Below, piece after piece: positions 9,485 through 19,516 of a DNA stretch of 43,882 nucleotides. The notes beneath the pieces were generated by a model, which saw nothing but the letters and a program-made list of their open reading frames with translations, had not been told where the DNA came from and ran no database searches. A program made the position numbers and the translations under genes. This DNA is from Colwellia sp. MB3u-41 (GTDB taxonomy: Bacteria; Pseudomonadota; Gammaproteobacteria; Enterobacterales; Alteromonadaceae), in NCBI RefSeq assembly GCF_014076845.1, contig NZ_JACGUT010000033.1, positions 1-43,882 on the forward strand, in the 5' to 3' direction. Positions within the stretch are counted from its first letter, which is position 1; each line of letters starts with the position of its first letter.

Positions 9485-10384
9485 TTATTTCATCAACTCA
9501 GTTAAATAAGCTCTAAAATCATCAGCCAATTCAGGGTGGCGTAAACCGTATTCAACATTCGCTTTCATGTAACCGAGTTTAGAACCACAGTCATGTGATT
9601 TGCCTGTCATATGAAAAGCTTCAACCGTTTCTTTTTCCATTAACATGGCAATAGCATCAGTTAGCTGAATTTCATCACCCGCACCAGGAGGCGTTAATGT
9701 TAACAAATCCCAAATTTTCTCAGACAAGACATAACGCCCAACAACGGCTAAGTTTGATGGCGCATCTTCAATGGCTGGTTTCTCAACAATTGCGGTCATC
9801 GTTTTTGACTCGCCTGGCGCTAAATCGTGTCCGCCGCAGTCAACAACACCGTAACTACTGACTTTGTCCATAGGAACAGGTTCAACCATAATTTGACTAT
9901 AACCCCCTACTTCATTATAACGTGTTAACATTGCTGCAAGATTTTCAGTTTTTAAATCAGCACTCTCTTCGTCTAAAAGTACATCAGGCAGTACAACAAC
10001 AAAAGGTTCATTACCGATAATAGGGCGCGCTTTCAATACAGCATGACCTAAGCCCTTCGCTTCACCTTGACGAACATGCAGTATGGTAACGTCTTTCGGA
10101 CAAATCGCTTGAATTTCATCAAGCAACTGACGTTTTACACGATTCTCTAAAGTCGTTTCTAACTCGAAGGATTTATCAAAATGATTTTCAATCGCGTTTT
10201 TTGAAGAATGGGTAACTAGCACAATTTCTTTAATACCCGCGGCAACACACTCGTTAACAATGTATTGGATCATCGGCTTGTCTACAATTGGCAACATTTC
10301 TTTGGGAATAGCTTTAGTTGCTGGTAACATACGAGTACCTAAGCCTGCAACGGGGATTACCGCTTTTGTTATTTTGTTTTGCAT
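9485..10384 (-). CDS. galU: UTP-glucose-1-phosphate uridylyltransferase
   Basis: Makes UDP-glucose from UTP and glucose-1-phosphate. At 299 residues from the chosen start it has the normal family length. The nucleotidyltransferase signature [20 protein letters not shown] is near the N-terminus, followed by [10 protein letters not shown]. Further marks are [10 protein letters not shown], the IVEKP motif, [12 protein letters not shown] and [16 protein letters not shown]. An in-frame extension to 10441 exists, but I place the start at 10384: AAGGA lies 5 bp before this ATG, and a promoter-like pair overlaps the extension. It is separated from the polysaccharide operon by the terminator at 10480-10507, so it is probably transcribed independently. 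Confidence 0.95.
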   Translation of the reverse strand: MQNKITKAVIPVAGLGTRMLPATKAIPKEMLPIVDKPMIQYIVNECVAAGIKEIVLVTHSSKNAIENHFDKSFELETTLENRVKRQLLDEIQAICPKDVTILHVRQGEAKGLGHAVLKARPIIGNEPFVVVLPDVLLDEESADLKTENLAAMLTRYNEVGGYSQIMVEPVPMDKVSSYGVVDCGGHDLAPGESKTMTAIVEKPAIEDAPSNLAVVGRYVLSEKIWDLLTLTPPGAGDEIQLTDAIAMLMEKETVEAFHMTGKSHDCGSKLGYMKANVEYGLRHPELADDFRAYLTELMK

Positions 10385-10412
10385 TATCATCCTTAAATTA
10401 TTACGATAACTA

Positions 10413-10441
10413 ATATTAAAGAGACTTTTAGCAATTGTCAC
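10413..10441 (-). promoter_or_regulatory. Candidate sigma-70 promoter of galU
   Basis: On the minus strand, GTGACA (5 of 6 to TTGACA) is followed after 17 bp by TAATAT (4 of 6 to TATAAT), about 28 bp upstream of the galU ATG. AT-rich sequence makes chance matches common, but position and spacing are good. Confidence 0.4.
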
Positions 10442-10479
10442 TACTATTAAATAAGAAAATAAACGTTCGACACAAAATA

Positions 10480-10507
10480 AAAAGCGATATCAGTTGATAT
10501 CGCTTTT
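10480..10507 (-). terminator. Terminator at the end of the polysaccharide operon
   Basis: Perfect palindrome with a 12-bp stem (AAAAGCGATATC and its complement) and a 4-nt loop. On the minus strand it is followed by TTTTTATTTT. It comes 20 bp after the stop codon of the rmlB remnant and ends the long right-to-left transcription unit before galU. Confidence 0.88.
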
Positions 10508-10526
10508 ATAGTTATCTGGTACTTCT

Positions 10527-10727
10527 TTATTTGTATTGAGCAGCTATCCAGTTTTGATAAAAACCATCCATTACAGACTGCCACCATTGTTCATTATTTA
10601 AATACCAAGCAACTGTTTTAGCAATGCCAGTTTCGAACGATTCTTTAGGTTGATAACCTAATTCATTATTGGTTTTATTTTCACTAATAATAGCACTGCA
10701 TTTAATAATACCTGCGTAATCTGTAAC
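10527..10727 (-). pseudogene. 3' remnant of dTDP-glucose 4,6-dehydratase (rmlB)
   Basis: Not a complete gene. On the minus strand, in one frame ending at a TAA (10527-10529), about 48 codons match the C-terminus of RmlB: NNELGYQPKESFETGIAKTV, then AWYLNNEQWW and YQNWIAAQYK just before the stop. Upstream to about 10727 the reading (VTDYAGIIK...) only loosely resembles the RmlB region with DRPGHD, with at least one codon inserted, so it has decayed. There is no start codon, cofactor loop or active site. It lies 51 bp after the manB stop. No other rml genes are present, so this looks like the scrap of an older rhamnose module at the 3' edge of the locus. Confidence 0.85.
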
Positions 10728-10778
10728 TGCTATATTGATATCATTTCTTTTAAAAATAACATTAAAACCTAAGCGTAT

Positions 10779-12164
10779 TTACGTTCTTAACAAAATTAAA
10801 ATTTCTTCAGTTTTAACATTCATCAACTCAACATTACCTTTAGACTCTACATTTAACCTAACTACAGGCTCAGTATTAGAGCTTCGTAAATTAAAACGCC
10901 ATTCACCGTCAGCATCAATAAATTCCAATGATATACCATCAGTATGATCAACTAATACGGCATCAGTCTGATATTTTTCTAACACCCGTGCAATCGCTAA
11001 TTTCGGATTTTCAAGTTTTGAATTAATCTCCCCTGAAGACGGATAAGCTTTAATACGCTGCGCAACAGCATCTGATAACTTGAGGTTTTTAACACAAAGT
11101 AATTCAGCGACTAATAACCAAGGGATCATCCCTGAATCACAATACATAAAATCACGAAAATAATGATGGGCAGACATTTCACCACCATAGACCGCATCTT
11201 CACTACGCATAAGTTCTTTAATAAAAGCATGACCGGTTTTACATAGTACTGGCTCACCACCAGCAGCAGTGACTACATCAATCGTATTCCAAGTTAAACG
11301 AGGATCATGAATAATTTTAGCTCCTGCATTTTTTTGCAAAAATGCTTCAGCTAATAAACCTACGATGTAATAACCTTCTATAAATTCACCTTTTTCATCA
11401 AACAAGAAGCAACGGTCAAAGTCACCATCCCAAGCAATGCCAATGTCTGCATTATTGGTGATAACGGCATCTGTAGTGTCTTGTCTATTTTCTGACAAGA
11501 GTGGGTTTGGAATACCATTAGGGAAGTTACCATTTGCTTCGTGATGTACCTTAATAAACTCAATCGGCACATTGTTTTTCTGAAATTCAGCTTCAATAAC
11601 ATCCACAACATGACCAGCAGCACCATTACCTGAATTGACAACTAGCTTTAATGGTTTGATATTAGCAAAATTGATATAACCAAGTAGGTGTTCAACGTAG
11701 GCTGTTAATGTTGATGATTTTGTCAACGTTCCACGAATTAATGGTTTTTCGGCAAAGTTTTGTGTTTCAGCCAAAGCTTGAATGTCGAATAATCCTGTAT
11801 CGCCACTGATAGGTTTTGATTCAGCTTTAACTAATTTCATGCCATTATAATCCATAGGATTATGGCTTGCTGTGACTTCAACACCACCATCAACGTTTAA
11901 ATGTGAAGTTGCAAAGTAAATTTCTTCGGTACCTGTCATCCCTAAATCGATAACATCCACACCTGCATCTAATAAACCATTAGCTAATGCGAGCTTTAAT
12001 TCTTCTGAAGTTAAACGAACATCACCACCCACAGCTATTATCTTGGGTTGTAAAATTTCGCCCATAGCTCGACCAATACGATAAGCAACATCGGTATTTA
12101 GTTCTTCGCCTAATTGTCCGCGAATATCATAAGCTTTGAAGCAATCTAACTTACTATGGCTCAT
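10779..12164 (-). CDS. manB: Phosphomannomutase / phosphoglucomutase
   Basis: Interconverts mannose-6-phosphate and mannose-1-phosphate for GDP-mannose synthesis. At 461 residues it is a full-length alpha-D-phosphohexomutase. The phosphoserine loop is [11 protein letters not shown], with Ser100. The metal loop is [14 protein letters not shown], the sugar-binding loop [10 protein letters not shown] and the phosphate-binding loop [14 protein letters not shown]. The start overlaps the WecG-family gene by 4 bp. It is the last intact gene of the locus and is followed by the rmlB scrap and the terminator. With manC, gmd, fcl and gmm it forms the GDP-mannose/GDP-L-fucose set. Confidence 0.93.
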   Translation of the reverse strand: MSHSKLDCFKAYDIRGQLGEELNTDVAYRIGRAMGEILQPKIIAVGGDVRLTSEELKLALANGLLDAGVDVIDLGMTGTEEIYFATSHLNVDGGVEVTASHNPMDYNGMKLVKAESKPISGDTGLFDIQALAETQNFAEKPLIRGTLTKSSTLTAYVEHLLGYINFANIKPLKLVVNSGNGAAGHVVDVIEAEFQKNNVPIEFIKVHHEANGNFPNGIPNPLLSENRQDTTDAVITNNADIGIAWDGDFDRCFLFDEKGEFIEGYYIVGLLAEAFLQKNAGAKIIHDPRLTWNTIDVVTAAGGEPVLCKTGHAFIKELMRSEDAVYGGEMSAHHYFRDFMYCDSGMIPWLLVAELLCVKNLKLSDAVAQRIKAYPSSGEINSKLENPKLAIARVLEKYQTDAVLVDHTDGISLEFIDADGEWRFNLRSSNTEPVVRLNVESKGNVELMNVKTEEILILLRT

Positions 12165-12907
12165 TTTGCGTCCTTTCTTATTTTACATTTTAAAAGGTCT
12201 ATCAAAAAAGTGGGAGTGGAAATGAAATTTCTTCTCCATAAACGCTTAGGCTCTCCGATTAGACGAACTAACCATTCTAAATGTAATTTCAACCATATTT
12301 CTGAAGGACGTTTAACTGTTCCCGCGTAAAAATCAAATACGGCCCCTATTCCACTCAAAAACTTTACATGGGTAAATTCTTTCAATTTTACAATCAGTTT
12401 TTCTTGCTTAGGGGCTGTCAACCCAACAAAAACAACATCTGCTTTAATATCATTTATTTTTTTAGAAAAATCAGTAAGATCAGCATCGTCAAAATCTTTC
12501 TTAAAAGGTGGTGAAAGTGTATAAACTTCTACTTTTGGAAAGTCTACTTTAGCCCTTTGAACTATTTTCTTCAAAACAGTCTCAGTTGAACCTAAGAAGA
12601 ATACTTTCCCCCCTGTTTTAGATAATTGAGTCATTGTTTCAAAAAAGAGGTCGTAACCAGCTATTTTATCTATATCGTCACTATTTAAAAATTTAGCAGC
12701 TAGAACCATACCACTTCCATCAGGGATTAATACATCACTATTAAGTAAGGCATTTTTAAATTCGTAATCTTGCTTTTGCTCCGCATAGGAGTGTGGATTC
12801 AGAGTATTCACTACGAGTTGTTTTTCACCAAGTAGTGACGAAGAAACTATTTCTGTAACCGGAAGTGTTGATACTTCAAAACCCAATAAATTAGTAGTAC
12901 AGTTCAT
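12161..12907 (-). CDS. WecG/TagA/CpsF family (GT26) glycosyltransferase
   Basis: A 248-residue cytoplasmic, membrane-associated transferase. Family marks are LNPHSYAEQ near residue 37, [25 protein letters not shown] at about 175-188, and the C-terminal block [20 protein letters not shown] followed by [19 protein letters not shown]. Family members (WecG, TagA) add the second sugar, ManNAcA or ManNAc, to undecaprenyl-diphospho-GlcNAc. With wecA in this locus, a plausible job is transfer of the diacetamido-uronic acid or another residue onto Und-PP-GlcNAc; the actual donor is not known. It lies between manC (3 bp away) and manB (4 bp overlap). Confidence 0.88.
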   Translation of the reverse strand: MNCTTNLLGFEVSTLPVTEIVSSSLLGEKQLVVNTLNPHSYAEQKQDYEFKNALLNSDVLIPDGSGMVLAAKFLNSDDIDKIAGYDLFFETMTQLSKTGGKVFFLGSTETVLKKIVQRAKVDFPKVEVYTLSPPFKKDFDDADLTDFSKKINDIKADVVFVGLTAPKQEKLIVKLKEFTHVKFLSGIGAVFDFYAGTVKRPSEIWLKLHLEWLVRLIGEPKRLWRRNFISTPTFLIDLLKCKIRKDAK

Positions 12908-12910
12908 TAT

Positions 12911-14317
12911 TTATATTCTCCCATACTTGTCTTCAAAGCGCACAATATCGTCTTCTCCTAAGTATGAACCAGACTGCACTTCGATTAACTCTAATGGCAC
13001 TTTACCAGGGTTTTCTAATGCGTGTACAACACCAATCGGGATATAAGTTGATTGATTTTCTGTTAATAAAAGATCTTTATCCCCATTCGTAACTTTGGCA
13101 GTACCTGATACCACAATCCAATGTTCAGCTCTATGATGATGCATTTGTACTGATAGTTTAGCTCCTGGCTTCACAGTTATGCGCTTAACTTGGAAGCGTT
13201 CACCATTATCTATTGAATCGTATGCTCCCCATGGCCGGTATACTTCTCGGTGGTGTTTGAACTCACAGCGTTCTTCAGTTTTCAACTGTTCAACAATCTT
13301 TTTTACTTTTTGTACTTCAGAAAGTTTTGAAACTAAAATAGCATCTTTGGTTTCGACTACAACAATATTTTCTAGACCAATAGTTGCCACTAATTTATCT
13401 TGCGCATACACAAATGAATTTGTAGTATCAATAGACATCACATCGCCTTTAAAAGTATTGCCTTTATTGTCTTTTGGGGACACCTCCCATAATGCAGACC
13501 AGCTACCTACATCACTCCAACCACAGTCCATTGGAACAACTACAGCATCTGATGTTTTTTCCATTACAGCGTAATCAACAGAATCATCAGGGCAAGCTTC
13601 AAAAGCGGGTGTATTAACACGAACAAAATCTAAATCGCTTTGTGTATCAATCATAGCTTTTTCACAAGCAGCTAAAATATCTGGTCGATGAATTTTCAAT
13701 TCAGCTAAATAACGGCTTGCTTTAAATAAAAACATACCACTGTTCCAATAAAACTCGCCAGTTTCAAGGTAAGACTCAGCGGTTTCTTTGTCTGGTTTTT
13801 CAACAAACTCCGCAACAGCATAACCTGACTCATATTGTGCCTCACCACGCTTTATATAACCGTAACCGATTTCGGGTGCGGTAGGTACAATTCCAAATGT
13901 GACTAACTTCCCTTTCTCAGCATGGGTTTGAGCCTGCTTTACTGACTCTGTAAAAGCATCTTCATTTTTAATAACATGATCGGCAGCTAACACAAGTAAT
14001 AATGGTTCTTCATTATTTTTTAATGCTTGTAATGCGGCTAATGCAATGGCTGGTGCAGTATTACGTCCGACAGGTTCTAAAATAATACCGCTGTTAGGAA
14101 TGTTATTTAAGCGAAATTGCTCAGCGACAGAGAAACGATGTTCTTCATTACAAATAACAATAGCAGGTGCATGTTCAATACCGGACAAACGCTCTGCTGT
14201 TGCTTGAATCATGGATGAGTTGCCATGCAAAGTAAGAAATTGTTTTGGAAACATTTGGCGCGATAATGGCCATAAACGCGAACCAGAACCTCCTGCCATT
14301 ATTACGGGAATAATCAT
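12911..14317 (-). CDS. manC: Mannose-1-phosphate guanylyltransferase / mannose-6-phosphate isomerase
   Basis: A bifunctional 468-residue type II enzyme making GDP-mannose and supplying mannose-6-phosphate. The N-terminal nucleotidyltransferase domain has [20 protein letters not shown] at 8-27, a VEKPD motif and [12 protein letters not shown]. The C-terminal cupin domain, from about 340, has RPWGAYDSI and the metal-binding motif [13 protein letters not shown]. Length and domain order are normal for ManC/CpsB. It sits between gmm and the GT26 gene in the GDP-sugar block. Confidence 0.95.
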   Translation of the reverse strand: MIIPVIMAGGSGSRLWPLSRQMFPKQFLTLHGNSSMIQATAERLSGIEHAPAIVICNEEHRFSVAEQFRLNNIPNSGIILEPVGRNTAPAIALAALQALKNNEEPLLLVLAADHVIKNEDAFTESVKQAQTHAEKGKLVTFGIVPTAPEIGYGYIKRGEAQYESGYAVAEFVEKPDKETAESYLETGEFYWNSGMFLFKASRYLAELKIHRPDILAACEKAMIDTQSDLDFVRVNTPAFEACPDDSVDYAVMEKTSDAVVVPMDCGWSDVGSWSALWEVSPKDNKGNTFKGDVMSIDTTNSFVYAQDKLVATIGLENIVVVETKDAILVSKLSEVQKVKKIVEQLKTEERCEFKHHREVYRPWGAYDSIDNGERFQVKRITVKPGAKLSVQMHHHRAEHWIVVSGTAKVTNGDKDLLLTENQSTYIPIGVVHALENPGKVPLELIEVQSGSYLGEDDIVRFEDKYGRI

Positions 14318-14335
14318 AAAATTTATCTCTATTTA

Positions 14336-14830
14336 TTAAATCGGTAGTTTTGATAATAAAGTATCATCTGCATGCTGACCTTTTTGGAAGTACCATTTAC
14401 TGTACAAATGAACATTATCATCATTTAATAATTCATTTTCACTAAACCAATTATATGAACTATGTTGTTCATTAGGTATTGATGCTAAATCATTTTGTAA
14501 AATTATCTGATAAGCTAAAACGACGTAATGTGTACTAAATGCACTGTCAAAAAAATTATCATCATAGAAATGTTGATAAGTTCCTATGAATGAAGTTTTC
14601 ACTGCTGAAAAATCAAGCCCTAACTCGTCAATAAGTAAACGTTTAAAAGCTAGTTCTATAGATTCATCCTTTAGAATACGCCCACCAGGCACAAACCAAT
14701 AGCCCTGTGCAGGTCTATTAGTTCGTTTTCCTAAAAGGACTTTTCCTTGAGTATCTCGTACTATCAAATCGATAGAGATTAAAGGAGTTGACGCCACTAT
14801 TTCTTTAAATATTTTTTCAGGTAAACTCAT
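14336..14830 (-). CDS. gmm: GDP-mannose mannosyl hydrolase (Nudix)
   Basis: A 164-residue Nudix-fold enzyme that hydrolyses GDP-mannose to GDP and mannose. The Nudix box has the family's known variant form, GGRILKDESIELAFKRLLID followed by ELG, with Arg-Leu where ordinary Nudix proteins have Arg-Glu; the same change is typical of WcaH/Gmm. GKRTNRPAQGYWFVPGG precedes the box. It probably limits GDP-mannose or balances GDP-fucose flow. Gene order gmd-fcl-gmm-manC matches the colanic acid cluster. Confidence 0.9.
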   Translation of the reverse strand: MSLPEKIFKEIVASTPLISIDLIVRDTQGKVLLGKRTNRPAQGYWFVPGGRILKDESIELAFKRLLIDELGLDFSAVKTSFIGTYQHFYDDNFFDSAFSTHYVVLAYQIILQNDLASIPNEQHSSYNWFSENELLNDDNVHLYSKWYFQKGQHADDTLLSKLPI

Positions 14831-14840
14831 AACAACTGAC

Positions 14841-15812
14841 TTAACAACGAAAGTCGTCTTGATTATTTAAAAACCATTGATAAGCCTGTTCTAGACCATC
14901 TTCTAAAGTTATAGTAGAAGACCAGCCTAAAGACTTTAATCGGTCGACATTCATCAGTTTACGAGGGGCGCCGTCTGGCTTAGTAGCATCAAATGAAATA
15001 TCACCTTTAAAACCAGTTACTTTCGCTACAGTTTCAACAAGTTCACGAATGGTACAATCAACACCTGTTCCAACATTTATATGGCTTAGCATAGGCGAAG
15101 TATTAGATTCATAAGTTTCTTTATTAATATTCATCACATGTATAGATGCAGCAGCCATATCATCAACATATAAAAATTCACGCATCGGTTTACCACTACC
15201 CCAAGCAATAACTTGAGTATCACCATTGAGTTTCGCTTCATGGAAACGTCTTAATAGCGCAGGGATCACATGGCTATTTTCAGGATGAAAATTGTCCTGT
15301 GGACCGTACAAATTAGTTGGCATTACACTTCTATAGTCAACAGAGTATTGCCTGTTGTATGACTCACATAATTTAATCCCTGCTATTTTAGCAATAGCGT
15401 AAGGTTCATTAGTTTCTTCTAAAGTACCCGTTAATAATGCTACCTCTGCCATAGGCTGTTCAGCCAGTTTTGGGTAAATACATGAAGAACCTAAAAACAA
15501 TAACTTTTGAACACCATTAGCATATGCTTGATGAACGATATTGCATTCCATCATCATATTTTCATAGATAAACTCGGCGGGGAAAATGCTATTAGCATGA
15601 ATCCCCCCCACTTTCGCAGCAGCCAAGAAAACTGCATCAGGCTTTTCGGTAGCGAAAAAATCAGCAACAGCTTCCTGATTAACCAAATCTAACTCGCTAC
15701 GTTTACGAGTGATGATATTATGGTAACCTTTTGCCTCTAATTGACGGACAATTGCTGAACCAACCATTCCACGGTGACCTGCAACAAATATTTTAGAATC
15801 TAACCCTAACAT
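14841..15812 (-). CDS. fcl: GDP-L-fucose synthase
   Basis: A 323-residue extended SDR acting as 3,5-epimerase and 4-reductase on GDP-4-keto-6-deoxymannose. It shows [18 protein letters not shown] (NADP-binding), SSCIYPK, and [19 protein letters not shown] with the YxxxK pair, then NLYGPQDNF. It starts 4 bp after the gmd stop. A run of seven G on the coding strand (15603-15609) lies in the codons for KVGGIHAN. Confidence 0.95.
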   Translation of the reverse strand: MLGLDSKIFVAGHRGMVGSAIVRQLEAKGYHNIITRKRSELDLVNQEAVADFFATEKPDAVFLAAAKVGGIHANSIFPAEFIYENMMMECNIVHQAYANGVQKLLFLGSSCIYPKLAEQPMAEVALLTGTLEETNEPYAIAKIAGIKLCESYNRQYSVDYRSVMPTNLYGPQDNFHPENSHVIPALLRRFHEAKLNGDTQVIAWGSGKPMREFLYVDDMAAASIHVMNINKETYESNTSPMLSHINVGTGVDCTIRELVETVAKVTGFKGDISFDATKPDGAPRKLMNVDRLKSLGWSSTITLEDGLEQAYQWFLNNQDDFRC

Positions 15813-15816
15813 CTAA

Positions 15817-16941
15817 TTAACCTTGATTTTCTATTGAAATGGAAACTTCATGACCATGTGCTTTAAGTAGTGCATGCTGCTTCGCTTTGTTCAAATCATT
15901 CTGTACCATTTCTGCACACATTTCTTCCACAGTTATCTGAGGAACCCAGCCTAGTTTCTCTTTGGCTTTGGTTGGATCACCTAATAGTGTTTCTACTTCT
16001 GCAGGTCTGAAATAACGAGGATCAACTTTTACAATCACATCGCCAACTTTAAGTGCGAGAGCATCATTTCCAATAATAGCAGTGACCGTTGCAATCTCTT
16101 CTAAACCTTCGCCACTAAATGTAAGCTCAATACCCGCTTCTTTAGCAGATAAAGTAACAAAATCACGTACGGAAATTTGTTTACCTGTTGCAATTACAAA
16201 ATCGTCAGGCTGTTCTTGTTGAAGCATCATCCATTGCATACGCACGTAATCTTTAGCATGTCCCCAATCACGTAAGGCATCCATATTACCAAGATATAGG
16301 CATTTTTCTAGACCTTGAGATATGTTAGAAATTGCACGGGTAATTTTTCGAGTGACAAAAGTTTCGCCTCTGCGGGGGGATTCGTGATTAAACAAAATCC
16401 CGTTACAGGCGTACATGCCATAAGATTCACGATAATTTACAACAATCCAATATGCATACATTTTAGCAACAGCATAAGGCGAACGAGGATGAAATGGTGT
16501 GGTTTCTTTTTGAGGAATTTCTTGAACCTCTCCATATAATTCAGAAGTTGACGCCTGATAAAATTTTGTTTTCTTTTCTAAACCAAGAAAACGAATGGCT
16601 TCTAACAAACGTAATGTACCCATTGCATCTACATCAGCAGTATATTCTGGACATTCGAAAGAAACTGCAACGTGGGACTGAGCACCAAGGTTATATACTT
16701 CATCTGGTTCAACATCTTTAATTATCCGAGTTAAGTTAGACGAATCAGTAAGATCACCATAATGAAGAAAGAAACGAGGATTTTCTTCATGGCTATCTTG
16801 GTAAATATGATCTACACGCTCGGTATTTAAAGATGATGCTCGACGTTTTATTCCATGAACTTCGTAACCTTTCTCAAGCAACAATTCGGCAAGATACGAC
16901 CCATCTTGTCCTGTAACACCGGTTATAAGAGCTTTTTTCAT
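15817..16941 (-). CDS. gmd: GDP-mannose 4,6-dehydratase
   Basis: The first committed enzyme of GDP-fucose formation, 374 residues, extended SDR. It shows [20 protein letters not shown] (NADP-binding), [16 protein letters not shown], the active-site [20 protein letters not shown] and the [16 protein letters not shown] segment typical of Gmd. Its ATG overlaps the wzy stop (ATGA), with AAGGA 6 bp upstream, so it is translationally linked to wzy. Confidence 0.96.
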   Translation of the reverse strand: MKKALITGVTGQDGSYLAELLLEKGYEVHGIKRRASSLNTERVDHIYQDSHEENPRFFLHYGDLTDSSNLTRIIKDVEPDEVYNLGAQSHVAVSFECPEYTADVDAMGTLRLLEAIRFLGLEKKTKFYQASTSELYGEVQEIPQKETTPFHPRSPYAVAKMYAYWIVVNYRESYGMYACNGILFNHESPRRGETFVTRKITRAISNISQGLEKCLYLGNMDALRDWGHAKDYVRMQWMMLQQEQPDDFVIATGKQISVRDFVTLSAKEAGIELTFSGEGLEEIATVTAIIGNDALALKVGDVIVKVDPRYFRPAEVETLLGDPTKAKEKLGWVPQITVEEMCAEMVQNDLNKAKQHALLKAHGHEVSISIENQG

Positions 16942-18341
16942 AATTTTCCTTCTCGATAGTTAGATATATATACAAATGCTAGACTAAATGTAACAACTTG
17001 AAAAAAAGACATCATTGGTTCACTAAAAGCTGAAGCAATGGGAACTGATATTATAAGAGAAGAACATAAAGAATAACGTATTAAAAAATATTTTTTTAAA
17101 AGACATTGGCTCCGACACCAATCGTCTATTAGCTTGACAACAAAAAGATATAAACTAACGCCTACGATCCCTAACTGGTAAAATAAAGCTCCAACAAAGC
17201 TTTCCCCACCAACGTCATGTTTAGTTAAGCCTTGTTCAGCGTATGCCCCCCCCCCTACAGTGCCACCAGAGCCCATACCATTTCCCAACCAAAAATCAAC
17301 AGATATAGGATGAGAGTTCAATAAGGGATTTACCAATCCCCACAAGTGCTGAATTGCACCCGTTGAAGAGAGTACACTAGCGGGAACGAAGCTCACAGCC
17401 CCAATAACACAAATAATTAGCGAAAAAACAATAACAAAAAATCGAGCATAAAAAGATTTTATTTTAAAATAATAACAGACATAAAAAGAAAAACTAAATA
17501 TCAAAAATTGTAATAGAACAGCTTTTACATGTAAAAACCATAGAATCAAAATCACAAAGATAATTAAAATAATATTAATTGTAAAAGAAATTTTCTTTTT
17601 GAAGTTAATAAAACCAATAAAAATCAAACATGCTAGATTGATAAGGTAAGGGAATTTATCTGGGCTTAAAAATATTCCTAACCATCTTTCTTCTATTTCG
17701 CCAGTAATAGGGTTATTTGTTAAAAAACCAATAGGTACATCACCAATAGAACTAATAGAACGTTGATTATAAAACTCATCAAAACCTAGTGAGAAAATAT
17801 AAGATTCTAGGCCCATTAAACTCTGCACCAATTGAATATAAACACTCAAAAAGAGCACTAAGAACAAAATACAAAGCGATGATAAGTTCCATTCTGAATA
17901 TCCTTTAGCTATTAAAGAAAACAGAGTTATAAATAGAATTATATTCTTAAGACTCGCCACAACTTTAACTATATCATTGCCAGCCCCAAGTGCTATTATG
18001 GTATGAATAGATAAAAAACATAAAAAAATTGCGACCCATTTATTTGAAATACCGACTAGCTTAACAAAAAGATAAACGATTAAAAGTAATGAGCTTCCTT
18101 GAAAAATTTGATAATAAGAGTACCCAATTGCATTAAGATAAAATAAATTTAACCAATCAAAAATCACGAAAACAAAAAGAAAATATATTGGAATATATTT
18201 AAACTTCGGTACAAAATAAAATAATGCACTGACTGAAACTATAAAGAATATTGGATTCAACGCTGCCAGAATTACCCCACATGTATATGTGTAGAGAAAT
18301 AATAAATCATTTCGTCTAAAGTTACTCGAATTGATTTTCAA
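16938..18341 (-). CDS. wzy: Putative O-antigen/polysaccharide polymerase (Wzy-like)
   Basis: A 467-residue, very hydrophobic protein with around ten or more predicted membrane spans and one long non-membrane loop at about 325-385 ([19 protein letters not shown]). This topology fits Wzy polymerases, which join undecaprenyl-linked repeat units in the periplasm. Wzy proteins are too divergent for motif proof, but a flippase and a chain-length regulator are present and no other candidate exists. The start is TTG, overlapping the upstream glycosyltransferase by 20 bp; no ATG is available nearby. A tract of ten G on the coding strand (17246-17255) encodes the glycine triplet near residue 363 and would frameshift the protein on slippage. 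Confidence 0.72.
   Translation of the reverse strand: MKINSSNFRRNDLLFLYTYTCGVILAALNPIFFIVSVSALFYFVPKFKYIPIYFLFVFVIFDWLNLFYLNAIGYSYYQIFQGSSLLLIVYLFVKLVGISNKWVAIFLCFLSIHTIIALGAGNDIVKVVASLKNIILFITLFSLIAKGYSEWNLSSLCILFLVLFLSVYIQLVQSLMGLESYIFSLGFDEFYNQRSISSIGDVPIGFLTNNPITGEIEERWLGIFLSPDKFPYLINLACLIFIGFINFKKKISFTINIILIIFVILILWFLHVKAVLLQFLIFSFSFYVCYYFKIKSFYARFFVIVFSLIICVIGAVSFVPASVLSSTGAIQHLWGLVNPLLNSHPISVDFWLGNGMGSGGTVGGGAYAEQGLTKHDVGGESFVGALFYQLGIVGVSLYLFVVKLIDDWCRSQCLLKKYFLIRYSLCSSLIISVPIASAFSEPMMSFFQVVTFSLAFVYISNYREGKL
17246..17255 (-). other. G10 homopolymer inside wzy (candidate phase-variation tract)
   Basis: Ten consecutive C on the plus strand, that is ten G on the coding strand, within the loop codons VGGGAY of wzy. 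Such runs are rare by chance in AT-rich DNA and are typical slipped-strand hotspots. Confidence 0.6.
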
Positions 18342-19482
18342 CTTCGTGTAGTTCCTTGATTAGTTTTTCTGCGATTGCAGACCATGAAAGAAACTCTTTC
18401 GCAAAATGTAAATTTTTATCCGAGGATTCAAAATAAGTTTGATAATCAACTTTTACCCTTAATAGTACTTCAGCCAAAAGTTCTCTATTATCAGGAATGA
18501 ATAACTCAGCCTTCTCATCCATTTTAAGGTCATAAGGAATGTCGCTGCAAACAATGGGTAAGCCTGTGGCTAAGTACTCGCGGATTTTAAGGGCACTATT
18601 TCCAACTTTTGAGTTTCTGCCAGCTGAAAATGGGGCACATAAAACATTTGAATTGTGAAATACATCAATAATTCCAGGTTTATCCAAACGCCCTAAGAAC
18701 TGAACTGCATCTTGTAAATAAAGTTCATCGACTAAAGCTTCTAAATGATTTCGTTCTGCACCATCACCAATTATCTTAACCAAAATTTTTCTATCTTTCA
18801 GCAAAGCGGCTGCATGAATTAACGTATCAACCCCTTGCCATTTAACTAAATTACCTACAAATGTAATTACAAATGGATTTTGACTTACTTGAGATAATAT
18901 TGGTTTGGTATATTCACAAAAAGCGGTGCTATCATAACCGTTACCAAGAACAAATACGTCAGCTTGGACATTACCCTTAATATACTCTGCAATTTGAGAC
19001 GTAACTGCTCTATTAGACTCGCCAAAACGAGAGCACCAAAGTTGTACAAATCGTAAAATTGGCTTAGTAAACAATCGTTTTTTCTCAACGGTTCCATCAA
19101 GTTCTAGTATTCCATTATGCTCTACTACAACTCTTTTTTTTGTACCCAAGAATCCCATAAAGTTGTAAAGTAAAAAAACAATAGGCAAAGCCATAGTTAG
19201 TCTAAAATAAAATAATTCTTTAGGCTTTTGAAAATATTTTGAAAAAAAGCTGTAATATTTAACAATATAATAAATAGTTTGAATCAAAGTACTGTTAATT
19301 ACTCTATCTTTTTTACTCCCGAAGTAAATAACGTTATCAGACGAAAAATCTAAATATTCTTTGGACCTAACATGTACTAATGCTTTTACACCTTGAGAAT
19401 TAACAGAGTTTTTAATAATATTTATGGCGTGTGATTCTGACCCTTCGAGCTTTTTGAAATTGCAAAACGAAACTATATACAT
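18322..19482 (-). CDS. Glycosyltransferase family 4
   Basis: A 386-residue GT-B fold retaining glycosyltransferase. The C-terminal Rossmann half shows ITFVGNLVKWQGVDTLIHAA, KIIGDGAERNHLEALV, VQFLGRLDKPGIIDVFHNSN, and the donor-site motif SALKIREYLATGLPIVCSDI, which is the GT4 E-x7-E-like region. It is cytosolic, acting on lipid-linked intermediates at the inner membrane. Apart from the GT26 gene it is the only clear glycosyltransferase in the locus. Donor and acceptor cannot be read; GDP-fucose is one candidate. It overlaps wzy by 20 bp. Upstream of the ATG the ribosome site is weak. Confidence 0.88.
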   Translation of the reverse strand: MYIVSFCNFKKLEGSESHAINIIKNSVNSQGVKALVHVRSKEYLDFSSDNVIYFGSKKDRVINSTLIQTIYYIVKYYSFFSKYFQKPKELFYFRLTMALPIVFLLYNFMGFLGTKKRVVVEHNGILELDGTVEKKRLFTKPILRFVQLWCSRFGESNRAVTSQIAEYIKGNVQADVFVLGNGYDSTAFCEYTKPILSQVSQNPFVITFVGNLVKWQGVDTLIHAAALLKDRKILVKIIGDGAERNHLEALVDELYLQDAVQFLGRLDKPGIIDVFHNSNVLCAPFSAGRNSKVGNSALKIREYLATGLPIVCSDIPYDLKMDEKAELFIPDNRELLAEVLLRVKVDYQTYFESSDKNLHFAKEFLSWSAIAEKLIKELHEVENQFE

Positions 19483-19516
19483 ATTGACTCTAATTTAATT
19501 GATTTTAAAATTATGA

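Noticed and set aside
13179-13574. Plus-strand frame of 131 codons inside manC
   Set aside because: Lies wholly within the well-supported manC gene on the other strand and has no recognisable domain.
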